Assembly (NCBI RefSeq): GCF_021462225.1 | Contig: NC_061818.1 | Span: 14,419,276-14,483,275 of the forward strand | DNA: 64,000 bases | Origin: Girardinichthys multiradiatus | Lineage: Eukaryota; Chordata; Actinopteri; Cyprinodontiformes; Goodeidae | Direction of reading: 5' to 3' | Shown here: piece by piece, positions 34,031 through 45,334 of the stretch | Layout of the letters: each line of letters begins with the position of its first letter | Numbering within the stretch: the first letter of the stretch is position 1 | Notes under the pieces: model-generated | Seen by the model: only the letters and a program-made list of their open reading frames with translations | What the model was told of the DNA's origin: nothing | The model's database searches: none | Position numbers and translations under genes: made by a program

Positions 34031-34879
34031 TACCATACTGCTAGCTTTGTGTGGCAGTAACAAAAATGTAGGTCCTCGTCAATCGTAGAGGTTCATGGCT
34101 ACAAGGAGTGGACCTTTAGGTCATGTTTTATTTAAACCCAAGAGAACAGAAAACTATAGATTACTAATTGGAAGTTCCATTTTTAAAATTCTGAAAAATG
34201 TAAATTATAAATTTCAGATATATTTATTTTAAAGGAATTGTTAGGGGTACAAATGATGGGTACCACTGATGAACCTGTTATTATTAAACCCCCACTATAT
34301 AAATGCACCTTTTTCAAATTTTAGATGATACTACCACAATAAAATAGTTTATTTAAAGTCTTTTTAAATATCTTGACTAGAGGTGCTAGTAAATGTAACT
34401 GGCACTGTTACAGTATCAAGTAAGTATGACTACAGAAGTTCTATGTATTCTGTCCATTAGATGTACTTCTTCTGTTGGGTGGAAATCTGCACAGAAGACA
34501 TCGACCGTACCCAACGTTGCACCATCATCTGAGTATTACTTAAATTTGTTTGTCCTTTTTTTTTTTATGACTTCTGCCTCCTCAGCATCAGATGCTGAGG
34601 GACGAAGAAGACGGGCCACACCTACATCCCATCATGTCCAGCTCATCTCCTTAGGGCCACTTCAGCTGCTCCAGAAAACACTGAACTGGGTTACATTACA
34701 GCGTTACAGCATAAAAAACTGAGGAAGGGTAAATGTTCTTTCAAACAAAACTGTCAGCAAGCTAATGGTAATAACTTGGTTGTAACGCAACTTGTCTCCT
34801 GTTTCCTAGTGTTCAGAGTGATGTAGGCTCTCTCTGGCGTGGCGCTGCTGCTAATTCTGCTGTTTAATCTTTGGTAAAG

Positions 34880-35310
34880 CATCCAAAGATGTAAGAGGAC
34901 AGATAAAGCTGACACAAAAGATCACTTTAAATGAGCTCAATAAATTACTTTTTGTTTGCTGAAATTGTTTTGGACAGCTTATTAATACCATAACTAAATA
35001 TTGCTTTGATCACTGGATTTTATCTTTCAGAAAAGTTTGTGGTAGGAAACCAGAAATGAATGGCGGTAGATAACAAATTTAGTTAGACCATACATTAGTT
35101 TATTTTATTGTATTTTAATGCATTCTAAGTTTGATATAAACATAGACATTTGCCACTCTTCACTGTTTTGAGGATTCATGAGTAGAAGAAGTCAACTTCT
35201 GTAGTTCTGAAAATAAACTACATTTCCATTCTTGCTTTAAACACAATTTTAGCTCTGGGCCCTCTGTATTTTTGTTTTTCATACTGAAAATCTATTTTGC
35301 AATCTATCTG
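34880..35310. other. AT-rich intergenic stretch, no gene seen
   Basis: Follows the decayed zp gene. AATAAA at about 34940 could be its former polyadenylation signal. Confidence 0.35.
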
Positions 35311-35399
35311 AGGTTTTGCAAAATGTCTGGTTTAGTTCCAGAGGCGTCTTTATGAAGCAGTGGGTTCAACATCTGGATGGTAGCAGATCTGACCCAAGA

Positions 35400-35890
35400 A
35401 ACCTTTACTGTGTACAGTGGCTGTACAAAGCGCATCAGGAGATGCTGGTCCTCACTTCATCTCCTCATGGATGCATCTCTAGAAGTCAGAAGAGGCAGTG
35501 GGAGAGACTGAACTGGAACAGGGCTGCAGGTCCAGATGGTGTCAACCCCAGAGTCTCAATGGCCTATGTGGTGCAACTACGTAGGATTCTGCAGCACCTC
35601 TTGACCTTCGCCGGACCCAGGAGAGAGGGTTCCAGTACCGCCATAGTTGTGAAACTAACACATAGGTGTTTAACTCCAATTCTCAACAGCCTGTGTCCTG
35701 TATGTTTTCCATGTGCCCCTCCTCAAACACAAGCTGAATCACCTCATCAGTATGTCAGGAGGTTCTGCAGAGGCCCAGTAATGAACATTCATTTGATCCA
35801 GATGTCTTGGGACACCCCAGCCTAAACATCTCGCATCACAAAGGTCCTGGAGAGACTCCAGTTGGGCCTGTTCTGGAACCTTTGGAGATT
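35400..35890 (+). pseudogene. LINE reverse-transcriptase fragment
   Basis: The + strand reads RLNWNRAAGPDGVNPRV, the RT block 'KAAGPDHVCPRVL' of the LINE at 57-60 kb. Flanking sequence (ctgcagcacctc, ctgaatcacctcatcagtat) fits the same element. Short and frame-broken. Confidence 0.65.
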
Positions 35891-36099
35891 ATGCAAAGCA
35901 GGATAATTCAGAAAATAACACAATAGGCAACACTGAGCATCCTCTTCATCAGAAACTACTTAATCCTTAATTCTTCAGTCAGATGTTTCTTCAGATTTGG
36001 AAGGCAAACCAAGCAGTTATTATATAATAGTCCAACATAAAGTGCTGCATTACTGAACTGGAAGAAATGATCCATGGTTTTCTCTTTTGCTCCCCCAAA

Positions 36100-36793
36100 A
36101 TAAAATCTAGTGCAACCAATTGCCTAAAGAAGTCTACAGATTCCAGTCCAAACGGCATCATGAAAACCAGGTCATGGATAAAGATGTGGAGAAGTTTGAA
36201 GCGGGGTTAGGTTAGAGGAGAATTTCTCATCATTTAATCCATCATCTGAAAATGGAATACGGGTCAACTGCAAACCTACCAAGACATGGCCGTTCACCTA
36301 CGCTAACAGGATGAAAAAGGAGAACCTTAATCATAGAAGCAGCGAAGATGCCTTTTAAATCTCTGGAGGAGCTGCTGATCCACAACTCCGGTGGGAGAAT
36401 CTGTCAATCATGCACTGGAAAAGTGACAGAAATACCACTTGACAAATGTCATTTAAAGGACAAGGCAAACAAGATGTACCTACTGAAGAGATGACCCCAA
36501 AACTGAACTTCATGGTATACATACAAAACGATGTGTGAAACTAATGCTGCACATCATCGTCCCTGTGAAACCTGGTGGCAGCAGCATCATGCTGTGGGTG
36601 TGTTGTTCTTCATTAGGGAGAGGATGGCTGGAGATAAGATGGACAGAACTAAATACAGGGCAATCCTGGAAGAAAACCTGTTTGAAGCTACGAACGAGTC
36701 AAGACTGAGATGGAGGTTTACCTTCCAGCCGGATAATGACCCTAAACATGTAGCCAGAGCTGTGTACATGCACAGTTTTCAGATTGTCATATA
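36100..36793 (+). mobile_element. Tc1-like relic (second family), host of copy D insertion
   Basis: A long decayed Tc1-like sequence on the + strand. It ends in the best-preserved part, 36627-36780, encoding [20 protein letters not shown] and FTFQPDNDPKHVARA. It is cut at 36791 by the copy D transposon. The missing 3' part is not found beyond 38404. Confidence 0.75.
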
Positions 36794-38402
36794 CAGGTCC
36801 TTCTCAAAATATTAGCATATTGTGATAAAGTTCATTATTTTCCATAATGTAATGATGAAAATTTAACATTCATATATTTTAGATTCATTGCACACTAACT
36901 GAAATATTTCAGGTCTTTTATTGTCTTAATACGGATGATTTTGGCATACAGCTCATGAAAACACAAAATTCCTATCTCACAAAATTAGCATATTTCATCC
37001 AACCAATAAAAGAAGTGTTTTTCATACAAAAAACATCAACCTTCAAATAATCATGTACAGTTATGCACTCAATACTTGGTCGGGAATCCTTTTGCAGAAA
37101 TGACTGCTTCAATGCGGCGTGGCATGGAGGCAATCAGCCTGTGGCATCAGCTGAGGTCTTATGGAGGCCCAGGATGCTTCGATAGCGGCCTTTAGCTCAT
37201 CCAGAGTGTTGGGTCTTGAGTCTCTCAACGTTCTCTTCACAATATCCCACAGATTCTCTATGGGGTTCAGGTCAGAAGAGTTGGCAGGCCAATTGAGCAC
37301 AGTGATACCATGGTCAGTAAACCATTTACCAGTGGTTTTGGCACTGTGAGCAGGTGCCAGGTCGTGCTGAAAAATGAAATCTTCATCTCCATAAAGCTTT
37401 TCAGCAAATGGAAGCATGCAGTGCTCCAAAATCTCCTGATAGCTAGCTGCATTGACCCTGCCCTTGATAAAACACAGTGGACCAACACCAGTAGCTGACA
37501 CGGCACCCCAGACCATCACTGACTGTGGGTACTTGACACTGGACTTCTGGCATTTTGGCATTTCCTTCTCCCCAGTCTTCCTCCAGACTCTGGCACCTTG
37601 ATTTCCGAATGACATGCAGAATTTACTTTCATCCGAAAAAAGTACTTTGGACCACTGAGCAACAGTCCAGTGCTGCTTCTCTGTAGCCCAGGTCAGGGGC
37701 TTCTGCCGCTGTTTCTGGTTCAAAAGTGGCTTGACCTGGGGAATGCGGCACCTGTAGCCCATTTCCTGCACACGCCTGTGCACGGTGGCTCTGGATGTTT
37801 CTACTCCAGACTCAGTCCACTGCTTCCGCAGGTCCCCCAAGGTCTGGAATCGGCCCTTCTCCACAATCTTCCTCAGGGTCCGGTCACCTCTTCTCGTTGT
37901 GCAGCGTTTTCTGCCACACTTTTTCCTTCCCACAGACTTCCCACTGAGGTGCCTTGATACAGCACTCTGGGAACAGCCTATTCGTTCAGAAATTTCTTTC
38001 TGTGTCTTACCCTCTTGCTTGAGGGTGTCAATAGTGGCCTTCTGGACAGCAGTCAGGTCGGCAGTCTTACCCATGATTGGGGTTTTGAGTGATGAACCAG
38101 GCTGGGAGTTTTAAAGGCCTCAGGAATCTTTTGCAGGTGTTTAGAGTTAACTCGTTGATTCAGATGATTAGGTTCATAGCTCGTTTAGAGACCCTTTTAA
38201 TGATATGCTAATTTTGTGAGATAGGAATTTTGGGTTTTCATGAGCTGTATGCCAAAATCATCCGTATTAAGACAATAAAAGACCTGAAATATTTCAGTTA
38301 GTGTGCAATGAATCTAAAATATATGAATGTTAAATTTTCATCATGACATTATGGAAAATAATGAACTTTATCACAATATGCTAATATTTTGAGAAGGACC
38401 TG
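36794..38402 (-). mobile_element. Tc1-like transposon, copy D (complete, long form)
   Basis: 1609 bp between TA dinucleotides, with the family's inverted repeats. It is 41 bp longer than copy B, mainly because it keeps the 42-bp segment encoding [14 protein letters not shown] (about 37694-37735). A 1-bp insertion near the C-terminus (ctgtggcatcagctgagg) shifts the last residues. Confidence 0.95.
37109..38074 (-). pseudogene. Tc1-like transposase, copy D (long form, C-terminal frameshift)
   Basis: A 321-aa frame starts [12 protein letters not shown] and contains all three catalytic residues ([26 protein letters not shown] with DD34E spacing). The final 20 or so residues are replaced by frameshifted [13 protein letters not shown]. 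It has the full linker absent from copies B, C and E, so it is the best template for the ancestral linker. One Pro in the SPDLNP block is Ser. Confidence 0.9.
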
Positions 38403-38645
38403 TATTAAACTCTGCATCATTTTCCTTTTACTTTACAGATATGTGATTATTTCTCAGCCAATTATATAAATTGCTAAAAAATATGATAAGGTTTGGGGTA
38501 TGTCTTCCTAAAATCCCGCAGCTGTTATTGGCTTGTTGTACAGTTAGCTTCACAACCCGCTACTCTTCTTTAAAAATCTTAATGTATAAGTCCCCACTGT
38601 CTCGCTTACTGCCAATAATGATAGTCGTGAAAAAATAAACATAAG

Positions 38646-38651
38646 TTTATT
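38646..38651 (-). terminator. Candidate polyadenylation signal of rrp7a
   Basis: AATAAA on the minus strand about 76 nt after the rrp7a stop codon. Confidence 0.6.
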
Positions 38652-38726
38652 CACAAATGACATCCCAAGTATATGATGCAACTAAAATAGAAAAGCAGTG
38701 AAATGAGCCAAAAAGGAGTAGTTGAC

Positions 38727-41311
38727 TCAGTAAGGTTTGAACTTCCTCTGTGCTCTCATTAGAGCTATTCGCTGTTTATCCTCCTCAAACTTCTTCCTCA
38801 GTTCAGCAATATCTGGGGAACAAAACAGATTAGAAAAAAGGTTTAAATCCTTCTTAACCTTAATGTGCTTCTGTAGTTCATTGTTGTTAAAAGATGATAA
38901 ACTTACGTTCTTTTTGCGTGTTCCGGTGCTGCCAGGTGTAGAAGTTCATCAACTCTTTCCTCCTCTTCTTCCTCACCTCCCTCTGAAGAGTCCTCTTGTT
39001 GGCAGCCTCGCTGTGAGGGCGGGCCTTGGCGCCTTTGTGCCCTCTCGTGACTTTCACCCAGCCCTCTTCGTCCTCCTGTTGTTTCTCAACCTCCTGTCTC
39101 TGTCGCTCTGCCTCCTGCAACAGACAAATGTCAGATTTAGGTCCCATAAACTTTAATGGGGTTCCAGAGGAAGAGCTGTGCTGTTTTTACCTCTTCTTTC
39201 TGCTTGTCGTAGTCCTGCATGAAAGAGTCGACCGTCAGCTGCAGTTTGTCGGGGTGGATGAAGGACTTTGTGTACTGCTGGATCCATTCTGTCACGGGGA
39301 GAAACACCAAACACGAATGTGTCACATGAACCATTTGTTTCATATTTAAGGGCTCGTCAGCAACCTGCTGACTGCTTTCTAAATATGAAGCAAAATATTT
39401 TTTTTATAGTTCAAGTAACGTGACATCATAGAAGATACAGTGCCTTGCCAAAGTATTCACACCTCTTGAACTTTTTCACATTTCAACACATTACAACCCC
39501 ATATTTTAGGGAATTTTCTCTGACTGTATGTGACAGACAAATACAAAGTAAACTACAGTATCTGTTCTAAACTGGAAGGAAAATTATACATGGTTTGTAC
39601 AAGCAAAAAATGTTTTCCTTAAGCTATCTATATGTAGCCCTATCCATCTTTCCATGAACTCTGACCACTTTCCCTTTCCCTACTCAAGAAAAGCAATCCC
39701 ACAGCATGATGCTGCCACCACCATGTTTCACCAAAGGAACGGTGTGCTCTTGTTGATGGGCAGTATTAGTTTTTCTCCCACATATATTGGCTTTAATGTT
39801 GGCCAAAAACATTTATTTTGGTCTCATCTCTCCAATGCACTCTTTGCTTGCCAGGTCCCTTGCATGGCTTGTGGAAAACTTTAAACAGGATTTCTTTCTT
39901 CCAGTGAACGATTAATAGTTGTCCCGTCAACAACTTATGCCACCTCGGCTGTAGTTCTCTACAGCTCCTTCTGAGTTACTAGGGGCCTCTTGGCAGCCTC
40001 TCGGATTAATACTCTCCTTGTCCAGTTTTTCAGTTTAGGTTAATGGCCATATCCCAGTCATGCCACACCAATAACCCTTCTATGATATTGGATTGAACGA
40101 TGGTCGATGAGATGTTCAGAGCTTGTGATATGGTTTATTAACCTAACTTTACTTTAAATTTCTCCACCACTTTCTCTCTGACCTGTCAGCTGTGTTCATT
40201 AGTCTTTGTGATCATGTTTGTTCACTAATGCGCTCCAACAAACCTCTGACGCCTTCACAAAAAGGATTTATACGGAAAATAAAGTAAGACGGCTGATAAC
40301 TAATTCACACCAGACTTCTCTTTCCTTTTTCATACCATGTAACCCTTTCCTAACTTTACAATTATGACCAACTTTGTGTTGGTCGATCACATAAAATCTG
40401 TTTAAAATGTTTGTGTTTATAATGTAAAATGTTAACGGAAACCTCATGTGGTGCGAATACTTTGCTACAAGGCACTCTAAAACCGGTGACTCACTCTGTA
40501 CTCCTGTTTTTACTGGCCGCTGCTCTGTGCTGACCACCAGAGGATCATCATGTGGATGGGATTTAGCTGCGGCTAGACTGGAGGAGCTTTCAAACACAAT
40601 GTAGCCAACTTTGAAACCCTGGAAGACATGAAAGAGACATAATGAACCTGGTGGTACTATATCAATAATTAAAGAGAGGAAAACTTGCAATGCAGGCTGA
40701 CCTGTTTGTCAGCTGGTCTGAAGACCTTGGACAGTTTGGGTCCAGACTCTGGAGAGGAACCCGGGTGATCCCTCAGCTCTACTGAAGCAACGCTGCCAAA
40801 CTGGGAGAATAAATCTTTGACAACGCTCTAAAACACAATAAAAGGGAGAGAAATGTGACCCTCTTTGATTTTATAAAACATCAGGGAAATTACCCAGCTC
40901 CTGATTGTTGCTCCAGGCTGAATGCTGGGAGTTGGAGTCTCACCTCTGAGCAGTATGGAGGGATGTTGAGCACAAATAAAGTCCGATCCAGCGGTCTGTA
41001 GGAACTCTTCTCGGCCCGGACCCTGTGCTCCTTCACATACAGAGAGTGCCGTGCAGCGCTATCAAGGCTGAACTGTAAGGACAGAACTGCAGAGACGAGA
41101 GGAAAACCAAAACATCAGCATCTGCAAGAACTAAGGTCCGTCAAAGTGATCCATAAATACTGACTCAAACAAGACGGCTGTGTTAAAAAATAGACCTAAG
41201 ATCGTCCGCCTTCTGGAGACTATAATCATAAAAATAACGATAAATACCCGTAAATCCTCCAGGAATAACACAGGCCTTCCTCGTTGCATGTTTCTTCTTA
41301 GACGGCGCCAT
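38727..41311 (-). CDS. rrp7a: Ribosomal RNA-processing protein 7 homolog A, 7 coding exons
   Basis: Exons: 41311-41248, 41086-40944, 40827-40702, 40618-40495, 39288-39191, 39114-38907, 38812-38727. They total 849 nt (282 aa; human 280). All phases agree. The start is [21 protein letters not shown] degenerate RRM ([14 protein letters not shown], then [14 protein letters not shown] and [14 protein letters not shown]) spans about residues 55-160. The C-terminal RRP7 domain includes [27 protein letters not shown] and the invariant end [12 protein letters not shown]...RKFKPY. RRP7 acts in the nucleolus in 40S/18S rRNA processing (UTP-C/CURI-type complex in yeast). Intron 4 holds a Tc1-like element. 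A large LINE lies within about 50 bp upstream of the start codon. Confidence 0.96.
39438..40477 (-). mobile_element. Full-length decayed Tc1-like transposon in rrp7a intron 4
   Basis: Flanked by TA. The ends cagtgccttgccaaagtatt (left) and gagtgccttgtagcaaagta (right, minus strand) are inverted copies. The hallmark region reads on the minus strand from catgatgctgccaccaccat (39703-39722). Many frameshifts; about 1.04 kb, so internal sequence has been lost. Confidence 0.75.
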
Positions 41312-41350
41312 ATTGGGTGACCTTTTCAACCGGAAGCGCATCAACAGTAC
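41312..41350 (-). promoter_or_regulatory. Compact rrp7a promoter/5' UTR with ETS-type site
   Basis: Only about 40-50 bp separate the start codon from the LINE 3' end. The + strand carries accggaagcg (41329-41338), an ETS/GABPA-type site. The start codon lies in caatatggcgcc, which resembles a YY1 site. Both are common in TATA-less housekeeping promoters. Confidence 0.4.
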
Positions 41351-41484
41351 AGTTTGCACTTCTTCTTCTTCCTCTGTGTTATTTTTTGGCAGTTGGCAAA
41401 TAACGTTATGATGTGCATTAGCGCCACCGACCGGTATGGAGTGTGGTTCTTCATGGTTTTAAATCTTATTTACTATTACAACAA

Positions 41485-44400
41485 TCAAATTCTATTTATT
41501 AATTTAGTGCTTTTGAAAAATCTAATTATAATTTGAATATGTTTGCTACCTAAACTTCTTTGCAAAGTATCTCTCAAAATAAAATTTTCTTTAATACCTA
41601 CAAATTCTCTCCTTAAAATTGTTCTTTCTTGTTCATATTTCTGACACTTCAATATTACATGTTCTATTGTTTCCTCCTCTCCACAATGATCACATTTTCC
41701 TGTATTATGTTTCTTTATTTTGAACAATGTAGAATTAAGTCCTTTATGTCCAAGTCTTAATCTTGTAATTAATCTTTCCTCTTTTCTGCTCCTTCTTCCT
41801 GTTCTTACTTCTCCTACTATCTTGTTGATTCTGTAAAACCATCTTCCTTTCTTTTCTTCATCCCACCTTTTTTGCCACTCTTTCCTGATTCTCTGTTTAA
41901 TTATATTTCTTGCCTCTGACCTACTAATATTAATTATAAAGCTAATGTTGTTTTGTGTTGCCTTCTTTGCTATCCTGTCCGCCTTCTCATTCCCCACAAC
42001 TCCTACATGTGCTGGTACCCATAAAAACACTAATATTAATCCCAAACAAAATGTCTGGTCTACCCTCTGAATGATTATGTTTTAAACTTAATAATGCTGA
42101 ACTTGAGTCTGAACAAATGATTGTTTTTAATGGTTTTATATCCTCCACCCACTGCACTGCTAACAATATTGCTAATAATTCTCCTGAATATACTGATAAT
42201 CCATCTGTAATTCTTTTTCCTACTTTTATTTTAAATTCTGGTATTATAAATGCTACTCCTATTTTTTTATTTTTTCATCTGTTTTTGATGCATCTGTGTA
42301 AATCTGGACATAATGATAGTAATTGTTTATATATTCCTGTATTATACTTGAATCTAATCTACATTTCGTATCTTTTTTCTTTTCCATCAATGCCATATCC
42401 ACCACTGCTTCTGGTAACAGCCACGGTGGCACTACTGGCAAAGGCAACATTGAACTTATTTCTTTTTCATATATTTGAAATTCTTCTGCTATATTATTGA
42501 TAATCCAACCAAAACTCTTAACTTGTTTTTTTTTTTTTCCCAGCATGGTTTTAAAATATCACGTGTGGGATGATCTGGATTATTGCTTTGTAAGTTTATC
42601 CAGTAATTAATTGCTAACTGTTTCCTTCTTAGATCTAATGGCATCTCTCCCATCTCTACCTGAAGTACTGCTATTGGACTGGTTCTGATTGCTCCTGTAC
42701 AAATTCTTAAAGCTTGATGTTGTATATTGTCTAATTTTATAAGGTGAGTGTTTGCTGCTGATCCATAAATTATACTTCCATAATCGATATTTGATCTAAT
42801 TAATCCTGTACAAATTCTTTTTAATGATGTTCGATCTGCTCCCCAATCAATACCAGCCATACATCTCATAATATTTAATATTTTTTTGCATTTATCTATG
42901 ATTCTTTCTATATGTACTTTCCATATAATTTTTTCATCAAACCATACACGTAAAAATTTTATATTTTTTACTTGTTCTAAAACTTGATTGTATAATTTTA
43001 GTTTTATATTTTCTCTTTTTCTTTTCTGTGTAAACACCATTACTTTTGTTTTTTCCACTGAGAATTTAAATCCCCATTGTTTTGCCCATTGTTCTATTCT
43101 AATAATCTCATCCTGTATTTTCTTTTCAATAAGTTTGATATTACGACCCCTTTTCCATATAGCTCCATCATCTGCAAATAGTGAACAACCGACTTCCTTA
43201 CCAATATTTTTAAATACATCATTTATCATTATAGAAAACAATAACGGACTTATAATACTTCCTTGAGGAGTACCATTATCTATTATATATTTACCTGACA
43301 ATTCTTGACCAATTCTTACTTGTATTGTTCTTTTTGATAAAAAATCTTTAATCCAGTTAAACATTTTTCCAGTAATACCCATTTTATTTAATTTAATTAA
43401 TAATCCTTCAACCCACATCATGTCATAAGCTTTTTCTATATCAAAAAATACAGCTACTACATTTTCTTTGTTTATTTGTGCTCTCCTAATTTCATATTCT
43501 AAACATAATGCAGAGTCATTTGTGCTTCTCCCTTTTCTAAACCCATTTTGATTTCTAGATATATATCCATTAATATTTAAATAATATGTTAATCTATTAT
43601 TAATCTTTTTTTCCATTATTTTACAAATATTTGATGTTAATGCGATCGGTCTATAATTTTCTGGTTTTCATCTTTTCCTGGTTTAGTTATTGGAATAATT
43701 ATTGCTTCCTTCCAGCTCTGTGGCAGCTCTCCCTCCTCCCAGACTTTATTGTATAATTATAATATTTTGTCTTTTGCTTTGTCATTAAGATGTTCTATCA
43801 TCGTATAATACATTTGATCTTTTCCAGGTGATGTATTTTTTGTTTTCCTGGTAACAAAGTTCAATTCTCCTTGTGTAAATGGTTTATTTATTAATTTATT
43901 TGTATCTACATTATTTCGCATTAAATCTTTATATTTCATCTTTGTGATTTCCCTACTTTTCTTTCCCTCTTCACTAATATTATTTGAACTATGAATTTTA
44001 CTAAATGTTTTAACTAATATTTCTGCTTTTTCTTTATCTTCCGTTATAGTTGTATTATTTATTTTTAATATAGGATATCCATATTCTTTTCTAATACCAT
44101 TCATTCTTTTAATCGTTTGATCAGTTTTTGTTTCTCTCCCTACGGAATTACAAAAGTTTCTCCAATATTCTCTTTTTGCATGTTTAATGATCTTTCTTAC
44201 CTTTGCCTGCTTTCTTTTGTACTCAATTAGATTCTGATAAATTGGGTTACTTTTTAACACTTTAATGCTTTATTTCTTAATTTTATTACTTCACTACAAT
44301 CTTTTGTCCACCATGGCACAATTTTTTTATCGTTCTTTCTTCCTCCTTTTTTTATTGATTCTTCTGCAGCCTGTAAGATTTTTTTTACAGATATTTATAT

Positions 44401-45179
44401 TTAAACTATTTATATCAATTGACTCATCTATTTCTTCCAATTTCTTTTGACTTAAATATTTAAATTTTTTCCAATCAGCCTTATTAAAGTTCCATCTTTT
44501 ATATAATCCTGTATTCCTGTTATTTATTAATATTCCTGTTATGATTTTAATGGGGTAATGATCACTACCTACTGTTGTATCTTTGTCAATGTCCCACTCA
44601 CAGTTATTGGCTAAACAATTTGATACTATTGTTAAATCAATCACAGATTCTGTAACTGTTTTTTACATTAATTCTTGTTCCTCTTCCATCATTTATACAT
44701 ACCAAATTTTTTATTTCCATTATTTCTTCAATAACTTGTCCATTTTTATCATTACATTTTCCCCATAATGTGCTGTTAGCATTAAAATCTCCACACCAGA
44801 CTACTTTTCCTTCTAAGTATCCCATTAATTCATCCATCAACTCAAATGATAATATTTTACATGGATTATAAAAATTTATTATCTTACATTTTTCTTTTTT
44901 ATTGTAAATTTCAACTACTATGTATTCTAAATTTTTACCTTTTCCTAATATCTGATATTGTATCCCTTCTTTTATAAATATTCCACATCCTCCTCCACTT
45001 CCTTCTTGTCTATCCCTTCTGATACTATTATACCCTTTAAACACAAAATCTAGGTTTGGTTTTAACCACGTCTCCTGTATACATATAATTTCTGGTTTTT
45101 CTTCAATTCCATCTATATACCCTTTAAATTCCTGTCCATTAGCTATTAAGCTTCTTTCATTGCACTGTAATATTATCAT
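41485..45179 (-). pseudogene. I-type LINE ORF2 (endonuclease-RT-RNase H), broken
   Basis: Open pieces in order: 45179-44637 (endonuclease: CIQETWL, CGDFNANS), 44644-44327 (TTVGSDHYPI), 44260-43757, 43616-42489, 42546-42259 and 42045-41485. The 43616-42489 piece is RT, with FFDIEKAYD, NGTPQGSIISPLLF and the catalytic LFADD. The 42546-42259 piece has YTDASKT of RNase H. The 42045-41485 piece has the RNase H end and Cys motif. The pieces lie in different frames or are split by stops. Confidence 0.9.
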
Positions 45180-45334
45180 ATATTTCTATCAGCTGGGTTC
45201 CTCCTTGCCTCCCATCTGTTTCCAACTTTTTATGAATGTTTTCCCAAGATCCTTCTTTAAACCCTAAGAACTTTTCTGCTCCTCTGACTATTATTTTAAT
45301 CTTTTCTGTTTTGTGTTTAGCCTGTTCAGTGCAG

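Larger units (their letters stand above)
28655..34877 (+). pseudogene. Zona pellucida glycoprotein (ZP1/ZP4-like, trefoil + ZP domain), decayed
   Basis: Exons: 28655-28856, 29005-29129, 29236-29350, 29805-29939, 30061-30233, 30814-30890, 30966-31099, 31167-31350, 31431-31575, 34461-34530, 34586-about 34735, 34810-34877. The product would be an egg-envelope glycoprotein. It has a hydrophobic N-terminus, a trefoil domain in exon 4 (CGHQSITRSACQKLGCCYD) and a ZP domain from ACSLDGHFVF. The LYTVTNPP and FFPEDQLPL motifs are clear, as are DCFAYPVSKHSVW, a furin-type RRRR site in exon 11 and a C-terminal hydrophobic segment. Phases fit through exon 10. Lesions: in-frame TGA at 30820-30822 (KD*ELVIYEV), loss of the GT donor after 34530 (ATCATCT|GAGTAT, which reads straight into TGA), and TAG at 34824-34826 before the membrane segment. 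Intron 9 carries a MITE and Tc1 copy C. Sequencing error or a noncanonical splice could rescue single lesions, less likely all three. Confidence 0.85.

Noticed and set aside
38737..39156. 139-aa + strand ORF over rrp7a exons 6-7
   Set aside because: Antisense to rrp7a; its length follows from the coding strand's composition, and it has no family resemblance of its own.
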